From the NCBI RefSeq assembly GCF_009708215.1, contig NZ_CP046175.1, positions 2,294,001-2,358,000 of the forward strand: DNA of 64,000 nucleotides. The letters run 5' to 3'. Positions 24,774-32,988 of this stretch are shown one piece after another. The position numbers and the translations under genes were made by a program. Origin of the DNA: Occultella kanbiaonis (GTDB taxonomy: Bacteria > Actinomycetota > Actinomycetes > Actinomycetales > Beutenbergiaceae). Position 1 is the stretch's first letter. Each line of letters begins with the position of its first letter. Below the pieces are notes generated by a model that was not told the DNA's origin, did not search any database, and saw only the letters and a list, made by a program, of their open reading frames with translations.

Positions 24774-27700
24774 ATCGGGTTATGCCGAACTGCACGCCCA
24801 CTCGGCGTTCAGCTTCCTCGACGGCGCCAGCCAACCCGAGGAACTGGCGATCGAAGCCGCCGGGCTCGGCCTGTCCGCGATGGCGATCACCGACCACAAC
24901 GGCCTCTACGGGGTGGTCCGGTTCGCCGAGGCCGCCCGCACCCTGGAGCTGCCCACCCTGTACGGGGCGGAACTGAGCCTGGACGCACCCGTGCGTCCCA
25001 CCGGGATGCCGGATCCGCCGGGCACCCATCTGCTCGTCCTGGCCCGCGGGACCGAGGGGTACCGACGGCTGTCCCGGTCCATCGCGAACGCCCACCTGGC
25101 CAGCGGGAAGAAGGGGGAGGCCCACTACCGGCTCGGTGAGCTCGCCGATCTCGCCGCCGGGAACTGGCTCGTGCTGACCGGCTGCCGCAAGGGTGCGGTG
25201 CGCCGGGCCCTCGAACCCGAGCCCGGTCGGTTCGACCTGGCCGCCGCGCGCACGGAGCTGGACGTCCTGGTGGACCACTTCGGCGCGGAGAACGTGGTCG
25301 TCGAGATCACCGACTCCGGTGCGCCGCTGGACTCGGTACGCTGCGACGCGCTCGCCGAACTCGCCGCGGCCGCGCGGCTGCCGGTGGTGGCCACCGGCGC
25401 GGTGCACTGCGCGAGCCCGGCGGACCAGCCCCTCGCGGACGTCCTGGCCGCGGTGCGGGCGCGCTCCACCCTGGCCGAGCTCGACGGCTGGCTCCCGCCC
25501 AGCGCCGCCCACGTGCGTGCGCCGGCGGAGATGTACGCCCGGCACGCCACCCGTCCGGAGGCGGTCGCGATGAGCGTGGAACTGGCACAGCAGTGCGCGT
25601 TCGACCTGCGCCTGGTGGCACCGAACCTGCCTCCGCACCCGGTGCCGCCCGGGCACACCGAGGCCACCTGGCTGCGCCACCTCACCTACGAGGGTGCCCT
25701 GGACCGGTACGGCCCGCCGGAGGCGCCGCGGCTGCCCGGCGCGTACGCCACGATCGAGCGGGAGCTCGACATCATCATCGACCTGGACTTTCCCGGGTAC
25801 TTCCTGATCGTGCACGAGATCGTCGACTTCTGCCGGCGCAACGACATCCTCTGCCAGGGCCGTGGCTCCGCCGCGAACTCCGCGGTCTGCTACGCCCTCG
25901 GCATCACCGCCGTCGACGCCGTGCAGCACAAGCTGCTGTTCGAACGGTTCCTGTCCCCGGGCCGCTCCGGCCCGCCGGACATCGACGTGGACATCGAGTC
26001 CCGGCGCCGGGAGGAGGTGATCCAGTTCGTCTACGAACGGTACGGACGCACCCACGCCGCGCAGGTGGCGAACGTGATCTCCTACCGGCCGCGCTCGGCG
26101 ATCCGGGACGCCGCGAAGGCGTTCGGCTACGACGCCGGGCAGCAGGACGCCTGGTCCAAGGGCATCGAACGGTGGGGCAGCCTGCGCCCGAGCCCGTCGC
26201 CCGGCGGCACCGACGACACCGGCGAGCGGCTCAGCGAACTCGAGCGCCGCCGTCGGGACGGACCGTGGACCCCGAGCCCGGAGGTGGTCGCCGCAGCCGA
26301 CGACGCGGGCGGCGGCGACCTCGACGGCATCCCCGCGGAGGTCGTGGACATGGCCGAGCGGATGCTGCGCCTGCCCCGTCACCTCGGCATCCACTCCGGC
26401 GGCATGGTGCTCTGCGACCGTCCGGTCATCGACGTGTGCCCGGTGGAGTGGGCCACCATGCCCGGGCGCACCGTGCTGCAGTGGGACAAGGACGACTGCG
26501 CCGACGCCGGCCTGGTGAAGTTCGACCTGCTCGGCCTCGGCATGCTCACCGCGCTGCGGCTCGCGTTCACCTGGGTGCGGGACCTCGAGAGGGTGGACGT
26601 CGGGCTGCACTCGCTGCCGCAGGAGGACCCAGCGGTCTACGACCTGCTCTGCGCCGCGGACACGGTGGGCGTGTTCCAGGTGGAGTCCCGGGCGCAGATG
26701 GCCACCCTGCCGAGGCTGCAGCCCCGGGAGTTCTACGACATCGTCGTGGAGGTCGCCCTGATCCGCCCCGGGCCGATCCAGGGCAACTCGGTGCACCCCT
26801 ACATCAACCGGGCCAGGGGACGGGAGAAGATCACCTATCTGCACCCGCTGCTCGAGCCTGCCCTGTCCAAGACCCTCGGCGTGCCGCTGTTCCAGGAGCA
26901 GCTCATGCAGATCGCGATCGACGTGGCCGATTTCAGCGCCGCCGAGGCGGACCAGCTGCGCCGGGCGATGGGATCCAAACGGTCCGCCGAGAAGATGGAG
27001 GCCCTGCACGCCCGCCTGCTCGCCGGGATGGCCGTCAAGGGGATCTCCGTCGAGATCGGTGAACAGATCTTCGACAAGCTCAAGGCATTCTCCGACTTCG
27101 GGTTCCCCGAGTCGCACGCGTTCTCCTTCGCCTACCTCGTCTACGCGAGCTCGTGGCTGAAGGTGCACCACCCGGAGGCGTTCTACGCGGGGCTGCTCGC
27201 GGCGCAGCCGATGGGGTTCTACTCGCCACAGTCGCTCGTCGCCGATGCCCGACGGCGGGGGGTCCGGGTCGAGCGTGCGGACGTCGCCTTCTCGCAGGTA
27301 CAGGCGTGCGTGGAGCGGGTCGACGGCGGAGGGCTGGTGGTGCGCCTCGGGCTCGCCCCGGTCCGGGGGATCGGAGAGAAGGGGGCCGAGCGGATCGTCG
27401 CGGCCCGGGAGGCCGCGCCGCTGCGCGACCTCGCCGATCTGGCTCGCCGGGTGCGGCTGTCCGCCGGCCAGCTCGAGGCGCTCGCGACCGCCGGTGCGCT
27501 GGACTCCTTCGGGCACTCCCGGCGGGAGGCGCTCTGGCTCGCCGGTGCCCTGGCCGCCGAGAGCGGCACCTCGACCCTGGTCCGCTCCGGCGACGGGCAG
27601 CAGGTGCTCCGGGCCGTGCAGGAGCCGCTGCCGTTCACCGCCGTCGGCATCGACCTGCCCACCCTGCCGGGCATGGACGAGGTGACCACCGCCGTCGCCG

Positions 27701-28086
27701 ACGTGTGGGCCACCGGGGTGTCCACGGACTCGTTCCCCACCGAGTTCCTGCGCACCGACCTGGATGCCCGCGGGGTGGTGCGGGTGACCGACGTGCCCGG
27801 CGCGGGGTCCGGCACGAGGGTGCGGGTGGCCGGGGTGGTCACGCACCGGCAGCGCCCGTCCACGGCCGGCGGGGTGACGTTCCTGTCCCTCGAGGACGAG
27901 ACCGGCCTGCTGAACGTCATCTGCACACAGGGGCTGTGGGGCCGTTACCGGCGGGTCGCCCGCACCAGCGCCGCGCTGGTGGTCCGGGGCACCGTGGAGA
28001 CCGCCGACGGGGTGACGAACCTGATGGCCGACTCGATCACCGCCCTGAGCCTGCGGGTGGCCTCCACCTCCCGCGACTTCCAGTGA
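24766..28086 (+). CDS. dnaE2: Error-prone DNA polymerase III alpha subunit
   Basis: 1106 aa, DnaE2 type. It starts directly at the PHP domain (YAELHAHSAFSFLDGAS, residues 6-22), followed by the palm with catalytic aspartates (GPPDIDVDIE), the fingers, helix-hairpin-helix region and a C-terminal OB fold (RVRVAGVVTHRQRP). It lacks the beta-clamp and tau interaction regions of replicative DnaE1 and relies on ImuB for clamp contact. It carries out SOS translesion synthesis. The ATG is fixed by the conserved N-terminus and lies 8 nt after TATAAT, so the mRNA should be leaderless. The partners imuA'-imuB are about 10 kb upstream. Confidence 0.96.
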   Translation: MFASGYAELHAHSAFSFLDGASQPEELAIEAAGLGLSAMAITDHNGLYGVVRFAEAARTLELPTLYGAELSLDAPVRPTGMPDPPGTHLLVLARGTEGYRRLSRSIANAHLASGKKGEAHYRLGELADLAAGNWLVLTGCRKGAVRRALEPEPGRFDLAAARTELDVLVDHFGAENVVVEITDSGAPLDSVRCDALAELAAAARLPVVATGAVHCASPADQPLADVLAAVRARSTLAELDGWLPPSAAHVRAPAEMYARHATRPEAVAMSVELAQQCAFDLRLVAPNLPPHPVPPGHTEATWLRHLTYEGALDRYGPPEAPRLPGAYATIERELDIIIDLDFPGYFLIVHEIVDFCRRNDILCQGRGSAANSAVCYALGITAVDAVQHKLLFERFLSPGRSGPPDIDVDIESRRREEVIQFVYERYGRTHAAQVANVISYRPRSAIRDAAKAFGYDAGQQDAWSKGIERWGSLRPSPSPGGTDDTGERLSELERRRRDGPWTPSPEVVAAADDAGGGDLDGIPAEVVDMAERMLRLPRHLGIHSGGMVLCDRPVIDVCPVEWATMPGRTVLQWDKDDCADAGLVKFDLLGLGMLTALRLAFTWVRDLERVDVGLHSLPQEDPAVYDLLCAADTVGVFQVESRAQMATLPRLQPREFYDIVVEVALIRPGPIQGNSVHPYINRARGREKITYLHPLLEPALSKTLGVPLFQEQLMQIAIDVADFSAAEADQLRRAMGSKRSAEKMEALHARLLAGMAVKGISVEIGEQIFDKLKAFSDFGFPESHAFSFAYLVYASSWLKVHHPEAFYAGLLAAQPMGFYSPQSLVADARRRGVRVERADVAFSQVQACVERVDGGGLVVRLGLAPVRGIGEKGAERIVAAREAAPLRDLADLARRVRLSAGQLEALATAGALDSFGHSRREALWLAGALAAESGTSTLVRSGDGQQVLRAVQEPLPFTAVGIDLPTLPGMDEVTTAVADVWATGVSTDSFPTEFLRTDLDARGVVRVTDVPGAGSGTRVRVAGVVTHRQRPSTAGGVTFLSLEDETGLLNVICTQGLWGRYRRVARTSAALVVRGTVETADGVTNLMADSITALSLRVASTSRDFQ

Positions 28087-28102
28087 GCCCGCGTGTCCAG
28101 CG

Positions 28103-29425
28103 CTACGGCTCCATGGCCTTCGCGTCCGGTTCGAGGTCCTCCATCGGCGGGTCGAGGTTCCGCAGCTTCGCGTAGACGGCCCAGATCACCGCGACGATCG
28201 GGATGACGATCACGGCGCCGAGGATGCCCGCCACCAGGGTGCCGGCGGTCACCGCCAGGGCGACGACCAACGGATGCAGGGAGACCTGCTTGCCCATCAC
28301 CAGCGGCTGCAGGATGTGCCCCTCGAACTGGCCGATGAGGGCGATCCCGATGCCGACCAGGATCGCGTTGACCGGGCCGTTCACGGCCAGGGCCACCACC
28401 ATCGCGATGATCATCGCCGCGGGCGCACCCACGAGCGGGATGAACGCACCGATGAACACGAGCACTGCCAGCGGCGCGGCCAACGGCACCCCGGCGATCA
28501 GCAGGATGATCGCGGCCAGGAAGCCGTCCACCAGGGCGATGATCACGGTCCCGCGGGCGTACCCGGAGAACGTGTACCAGCCGACGCCGCCGGCGAGCAT
28601 CCACTTCTCCCGGACCTTGGCGGGCAGCTGGTTCAGGAACCACTTCCACATCTCGTTGCCGCGGGCGAGGAAGAACACGGTGCAGAAGATCGCCAGCGCG
28701 AGGGCCGCGAACACCTCGAACACCGATCCGGCGCCGGCGGCGGCCCGGTCCAGCAGGGCGCTCTGGTTCTCCTGCAGCCAGGCCTGGCCCTGCTCCAGCC
28801 ATTCGCTGACCTGGTCCTCGGTGATCGTCAGGCCGAACGGCAGGTTCTCGGCGAGTGCGAACAGCTGGGCGATACCGGTGGAGAACTGTTCCGAGAGGGA
28901 CTCCCACTGCCCGGTCACGGACGTGATCACATACGTGAGCAGCCCGCCGACGAACGCGAGGGCGGACAGCAGGCCCAGTGCGGTGGCCAGGCCGCGCGGC
29001 ATGACCTTCGCGAACACGTTGACCAGCGGGCGCAGCACGGCGGTGATGACCAGGCCGAGGAAGACCGCGACGAACACCAGCTGGATCCGGGCCGTGGCCC
29101 AGACCAACAGCGAGATCAGCGCGATCACCACGAGGATGCGCCACGACCAGCCGGCCGACTTGCGCATCCACCGGGGGACGCCGTCGCCGCCGTCGTCGGC
29201 GCGCAGGTGCGCCTCGGGGAGTCGGTGCACCCGGGCCCGGGCGCCCCGGGCGGGGGAGCGCGGCAGCGGGGGCAGGGGGGCTGGGGTGGCGGGCGAACCG
29301 TCGTCGGCGTCGGTGGCGGATCCGATCGCCGCCGCCGACCCGCCGGCGTTCGCGGACGCCGCCCGGCGCGCGGCCGCGGCTTGGCGGACCGCGACGGCCT
29401 GGATGCGTTGGGGCACGAGTCTCAC
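28103..29425 (-). CDS. AI-2E family (UPF0118/PerM-like) membrane transporter
   Basis: 440 aa. A basic, low-complexity cytoplasmic N-terminus of about 90 residues precedes eight predicted transmembrane helices. It has the family-typical central soluble loop and the C-terminal signature GQFEGHILQPLVMGKQVSLHPLVVALAV. Family members have been linked to autoinducer-2 export and to Na+/H+ antiport; which applies here is unknown. The GTG start at 29425 is preceded by CAGACT at 6-nt spacing. It is convergent with dnaE2 (16 nt between stops). Confidence 0.9.
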   Translation of the reverse strand: MRLVPQRIQAVAVRQAAAARRAASANAGGSAAAIGSATDADDGSPATPAPLPPLPRSPARGARARVHRLPEAHLRADDGGDGVPRWMRKSAGWSWRILVVIALISLLVWATARIQLVFVAVFLGLVITAVLRPLVNVFAKVMPRGLATALGLLSALAFVGGLLTYVITSVTGQWESLSEQFSTGIAQLFALAENLPFGLTITEDQVSEWLEQGQAWLQENQSALLDRAAAGAGSVFEVFAALALAIFCTVFFLARGNEMWKWFLNQLPAKVREKWMLAGGVGWYTFSGYARGTVIIALVDGFLAAIILLIAGVPLAAPLAVLVFIGAFIPLVGAPAAMIIAMVVALAVNGPVNAILVGIGIALIGQFEGHILQPLVMGKQVSLHPLVVALAVTAGTLVAGILGAVIVIPIVAVIWAVYAKLRNLDPPMEDLEPDAKAMEP

Positions 29426-29573
29426 GCCGCCAGTCTGCCCCAGAGTCGGCCGGTTCGCGCGGAAGCAGACCCGGTCCTCGAATCCTGCCCGTGGCGACCC
29501 CGGCGTGCCCTACATTCGGCCCACCGGGCGAACGTACCGGCGCCACGAGTGGCCTCCACGAAAGAACACGCCC

Positions 29574-30392
29574 ATGGCCGCCCAGCCTTCCGACCAGTCA
29601 TTCGCCCCTCCGTATCCGCAGCACCGCCCGACGGTGACCGGCAGCTACCCGACCGGTCACGCCGCCGGCTACCAGGCCACCTACCCGACCGGGAACCAGG
29701 CCGCCTACGCCACCGGGAACCAGGCCGGCTGGTCGTACCCGCAGACCGGCACTGCGCCGTCGGGCGGTCCCGGGGCGATGTGGCCGCCGGCACCCCCGGC
29801 TCGCAGCCGCGTCCTGGTCTGGCTGGTGCCGAGCCTGGTCGGGGTGCTTGCGCTGGTGTTCGGATTCGTGGCCGGAGCGCTCACCGCGCCGTTCGGCGGA
29901 CCGCTGGCCGTCGGCTGGGAGTCGGGCAACACCACCTCGCGTGAGCAGCCGGCCGCGCTCGGGTCCAGCGTGACGATCCTGGACGAGGGGTACGAGTGGG
30001 AGGTCACGCTCGGCACTCCGCAGTACGACGCCGATGACATCGTGCGCGACGTGGATCCGCTCAACGATCCCGCCCCGGACGGTCAGGCCTATCTCGTGGT
30101 GCCGGTCACCGCGACCTACCATGGGCCCGATCGTGCGAATGCGGGCGTGGACCTGTGGGTCTCATTCGTCTCGGCGCAGGGGAACTCCTACGACGAGGCG
30201 AGTCTGTTCACCGCGGACGGCTACCTGATGGGGCCGGATCCGCTCTACCTGGCTGCCGACGTGTTCGACGGCGCCACCGTGACCGGCAACGTCACGTTCG
30301 CCATTGCCGAGGGCGCGCAGGACGAGCCGGGCGCGGTGTGGCTGGTGGCGGACACGTGGACCGGGGACGGCGCGTACTTCGCCGCGCACTGA
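29574..30392 (+). CDS. Membrane-anchored DUF4352-like extracellular protein
   Basis: 272 aa. A Tyr/Pro/Gly/Gln-rich N-terminus with repeats of the type YPTG-N-QA-Y (residues 19-60) is followed by one transmembrane helix (about 82-105) and an Ig-like beta domain (AYLVVPVTATYHGPDRANAGVDLWVSFVSAQG) resembling DUF4352. The predicted topology is a cytoplasmic disordered tail with an extracellular domain. The ATG at 29574 is chosen because the repeat-rich segment begins there. The function is unknown. It is convergent with the kinase gene. Confidence 0.75.
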   Translation: MAAQPSDQSFAPPYPQHRPTVTGSYPTGHAAGYQATYPTGNQAAYATGNQAGWSYPQTGTAPSGGPGAMWPPAPPARSRVLVWLVPSLVGVLALVFGFVAGALTAPFGGPLAVGWESGNTTSREQPAALGSSVTILDEGYEWEVTLGTPQYDADDIVRDVDPLNDPAPDGQAYLVVPVTATYHGPDRANAGVDLWVSFVSAQGNSYDEASLFTADGYLMGPDPLYLAADVFDGATVTGNVTFAIAEGAQDEPGAVWLVADTWTGDGAYFAAH

Positions 30393-30423
30393 CGGCCGGT
30401 GGGCGAACCGCGACCGGGGCGCC

Positions 30424-31386
30424 TCAGCTGCGGGCGAGCATCGCCCAGCACCGCACCTGGGTCAGATCCTTCAGCGCGAGCGCCTGGCGGGCCGGATCCG
30501 GCCAGGTCTCGAGCTGCCACAGGACGGACTCCACCGATCGGGCGCACGCCCACTCGCAGATCCGTCGGAACGGGATCCCGAGCGCACGCGCGGCGAGCTC
30601 GACCCGCGGGCGCAGCACGGCCAACGGATCCGGGTAGAGGAACGGGTTGTCGATCTGCGAGAGCACCGGCCACAGGTCGTACCCGGGATCGCCGATCATC
30701 GGCTTCGGGTCGATCGCGAGCCACTGCGGCGGCACCGAACCGGGCGCGTCGAGCAGGATGTTGCCGGGGTTCAGATCGCCGTGCAGGACCACGAGCGGTC
30801 CGGGCTTGGCTCCCGGCCGCCCGAACGCCGCGAGCAGGCCGAGCCCGTAGGTGACCTCCTCCCGGTATGCCTCGTACAGGTGGGCCCACCGGTTCGCCCG
30901 CTGCGTCGCGATGTGGGACCACGCCGCACTCACGGTCGTCAGCGACGGCATCTCGGTCCCGCTGGCCACGGCGCGGTGCAGATTCCGCAGGATCTCCACC
31001 GCGATGCCCAGCCGCACGTGCGGCGGTGAGATGTCCGCCAGCAGCAGGGTGCCGGGGTGGGCCCGGCGCAGCAGCAGCGCCCAGTCCTGGGTGTCGTGGT
31101 CGAGCAGTTCCACGGCGGCGTGACCCTGCCAGAGCGCCAGCGCGGTCGCCTCGTACTTGGCCTCGTCATGCGGGAAGGTGAGCTTGAGGACGACCGGGGT
31201 CCCGTCCGCCATGACGCCGGGCGTCGTCCACGCCGCGGTGCCCACCGAGAACGGGGTACCGAGACTCAGCCCCCAGCGGCGGGTCGCACGGTCGATCAGG
31301 CCCGGAAGCCGAGCCACCCAGGCCGCGCCGGCCGGTGTCGATGCTGCCCCGGTCGTCAGCGACGTGGGCAGGACGGGGCCGTTCAG
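30424..31386 (-). CDS. Aminoglycoside 6-phosphotransferase-like kinase
   Basis: About 320 aa. The fold is that of streptomycin/hydroxyurea phosphotransferases (APH(6) family): WGLSLGTPFSVGTAAWT, VVLKLTFPHDEAKYEATAL with the nucleotide lysine, the catalytic HGDLNPGNILL, and the metal-binding AIDPKPMIGDPGYDL. Chromosomal homologues usually have unknown natural substrates, so resistance should not be assumed. The start is uncertain: no ATG, GTG or TTG lies at the expected position. CTG at 31386 overlaps the phosphatase stop by 4 nt (CTGA) and gives the right N-terminal length. A later GTG (WVARL) would truncate the domain. Confidence 0.85.
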   Translation of the reverse strand: MNGPVLPTSLTTGAASTPAGAAWVARLPGLIDRATRRWGLSLGTPFSVGTAAWTTPGVMADGTPVVLKLTFPHDEAKYEATALALWQGHAAVELLDHDTQDWALLLRRAHPGTLLLADISPPHVRLGIAVEILRNLHRAVASGTEMPSLTTVSAAWSHIATQRANRWAHLYEAYREEVTYGLGLLAAFGRPGAKPGPLVVLHGDLNPGNILLDAPGSVPPQWLAIDPKPMIGDPGYDLWPVLSQIDNPFLYPDPLAVLRPRVELAARALGIPFRRICEWACARSVESVLWQLETWPDPARQALALKDLTQVRCWAMLARS

Positions 31387-32099
31387 TGCCCGACCGCCGC
31401 GCCGTGGGCGCTGACCGGCCCGCCCTTCGGGCCCGCTGGCAGCCCGAGCAGGGCGGCCAGATGCCTGGGATCGGCGGCGACCGCGTCCGCGTCCGCGTGT
31501 TCCGCCTCGGTGCCGTAGCCCCAGGCGACGAGCACGCACGGCACGCCGTGCGCGCGGGCGCCCTCGAGGTCGTGCACGCGGTCACCGACCATCACCGCGC
31601 CGGACAGGTCCGCCCCGGCCGCGCGCAGCACCGTCAGGGCCTTGCCCATCACGTACGCCTTGTCCGAGTTGCGGCCACGGTCGTCGGCGCCGCAGATGGC
31701 GGTGAAGTACTCCGTCAGCTCGAAGTGGGCGAGGATCTCTCGAGCGAACTCCTCCGACTTGGACGTGGCCAGGCTCACCGGGACGCCGGCGTCGCGCAGT
31801 TCGACCAGCAGGTCACGCATCCCGTCGAACACGGCGGAGTTGAACATCGACCCGCCGCCGTAGTGGGCCCGGTAGAGGTCCTGGCCGCGCTCGACGTCTG
31901 CCGGGGCCACGCCACCGATGTGCTCGAGCGTCCAGGCCAGGGGTGGGCCGACGACGGCTCGAAGGGCGGACTGCGGCGGTTCGGCGAGGCCGAGGCCGCG
32001 CACGGCCGTGACGAACGAGTCGATCACGCCGGGTGCCGAGTCCGTCACGGTTCCGTCCAGATCGAGCAGGACCGCTGTCGCAGTTTCGGGCATCCTCAC
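31383..32099 (-). CDS. HAD-family phosphatase (phosphoglycolate phosphatase-like)
   Basis: 238 aa. HAD motifs: DLDGTVTD near the N-terminus, SLATSKSEEFA (motif II) and VMVGDRVHDLEGARA (motif IV). It also has the cap-domain composition of the Gph/YieH subfamily. It dephosphorylates a small phosphometabolite. Two in-frame starts are possible: GTG at 32099 and ATG at 32093. The GTG lies 7 nt after TAGGCT (32107-32112, minus strand), the leaderless spacing seen across the window, so it is preferred. The gene is coupled to the downstream kinase by a 4-nt overlap. The promoter is back to back with that of the pentapeptide-repeat gene. Confidence 0.88.
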   Translation of the reverse strand: MRMPETATAVLLDLDGTVTDSAPGVIDSFVTAVRGLGLAEPPQSALRAVVGPPLAWTLEHIGGVAPADVERGQDLYRAHYGGGSMFNSAVFDGMRDLLVELRDAGVPVSLATSKSEEFAREILAHFELTEYFTAICGADDRGRNSDKAYVMGKALTVLRAAGADLSGAVMVGDRVHDLEGARAHGVPCVLVAWGYGTEAEHADADAVAADPRHLAALLGLPAGPKGGPVSAHGAAVGH

Positions 32100-32106
32100 C
32101 CGCGTC

Positions 32107-32123
32107 AGCCTAATAGGTAGGGT
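32107..32123. promoter_or_regulatory. Back-to-back -10 boxes of divergent genes
   Basis: The minus-strand TAGGCT (32112-32107) serves the HAD gene and the plus-strand TAGGGT (32118-32123) the pentapeptide gene. They are only 5 bp apart, so two polymerases could hardly bind at once. Confidence 0.5.
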
Positions 32124-32129
32124 GGCGGC

Positions 32130-32972
32130 ATCGAACCGACCGACCGCATCACCCCGACCGCCGGCGCCCCGTCCGCGGGCCCCGACCTGCGCGCCGACTG
32201 CGCCCGGTGCGTGGGTCTGTGCTGCGTTGCCCTGGCGTTCGCGAGGTCCGCCGACTTCGCGTTCGACAAGGCGGCGGGGGACCCCTGCCGGAACCTGCTC
32301 GCCGACCATCGGTGCGCGATCCACACGAACCTGCGGGCCACGGGGATGGCCGGGTGCACCACCTACGACTGCTTCGGGGCCGGGCAACACATCACCGGGA
32401 CCACGTTCGCGGGGCGGACCTGGCGGGACGGCCCGGACACCGGCGCGGCCATGTTCGCGGCGTTCGCGGTGATGCGGCGGCTGCACGAGGCGCTCTGGTA
32501 CCTCTCCTGCGCCCGGGCGCTCGACCTGCCCGGGGAACTCGCCGCCGAGCTGCACCGGCTAGGGACCCGGATCGAGGACGCGACCACCGGCGATGCGGCG
32601 GACCTGGCCGCGCTCGACGTCGACGCCCTCTGGGCCGAGATGGCCGACGCCGCGCTGCGGGCCAGCGCGTACACCCGGGCCCGGGTACCCGGACCGCGTC
32701 GCGAGCACCGGGGCGCGGACCTGATCGGTGCGGACCTGCGCGGGGCCGACCTGCGCGGGGCGAACCTTCGCGGTGCCGCCCTGATCGGCGCCGACCTGCG
32801 CGGTGCCCGGCTGCACCGGGCCGACGTGATCGGCGCGGACCTGCGGGGCGCGGACGTGCGCGGCGTTGACCTCGCCGACGTCCTGTTCCTGACCCAGCCG
32901 CAGCTCGCCGCCGCGACCGGTGACACCCGCACCAGGATCCCGGACGGGCTCACCCGCCCGGCACACTGGTAG
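32130..32972 (+). CDS. Cys-rich pentapeptide-repeat protein
   Basis: About 280 aa. The N-terminal part is Cys-rich (DCARCVGLCC, HRCAIH, GCTTYDCFGAGQ), suggesting a metal site. The C-terminal part is a right-handed quadrilateral helix of A(D/N)LRG-type pentapeptide repeats (about residues 195-250). The N-terminal cysteines lie before the first GTG (32211), so the gene must begin upstream. Between the in-frame stop at 32118 and 32211 there is no ATG, GTG or TTG. ATC at 32130, 6 nt after TAGGGT, or CTG at 32187 are the candidates. A sequencing error is also possible. The function is unknown; some pentapeptide proteins protect gyrase. Confidence 0.75.
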   Translation: MEPTDRITPTAGAPSAGPDLRADCARCVGLCCVALAFARSADFAFDKAAGDPCRNLLADHRCAIHTNLRATGMAGCTTYDCFGAGQHITGTTFAGRTWRDGPDTGAAMFAAFAVMRRLHEALWYLSCARALDLPGELAAELHRLGTRIEDATTGDAADLAALDVDALWAEMADAALRASAYTRARVPGPRREHRGADLIGADLRGADLRGANLRGAALIGADLRGARLHRADVIGADLRGADVRGVDLADVLFLTQPQLAAATGDTRTRIPDGLTRPAHW

Positions 32973-32988
32973 GCGGGGGAGAGGGGTC

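Noticed and set aside
30424-31386. Antibiotic-resistance determinant
   Set aside because: The family includes streptomycin kinases, but chromosomal homologues are common and no mobile context is present.
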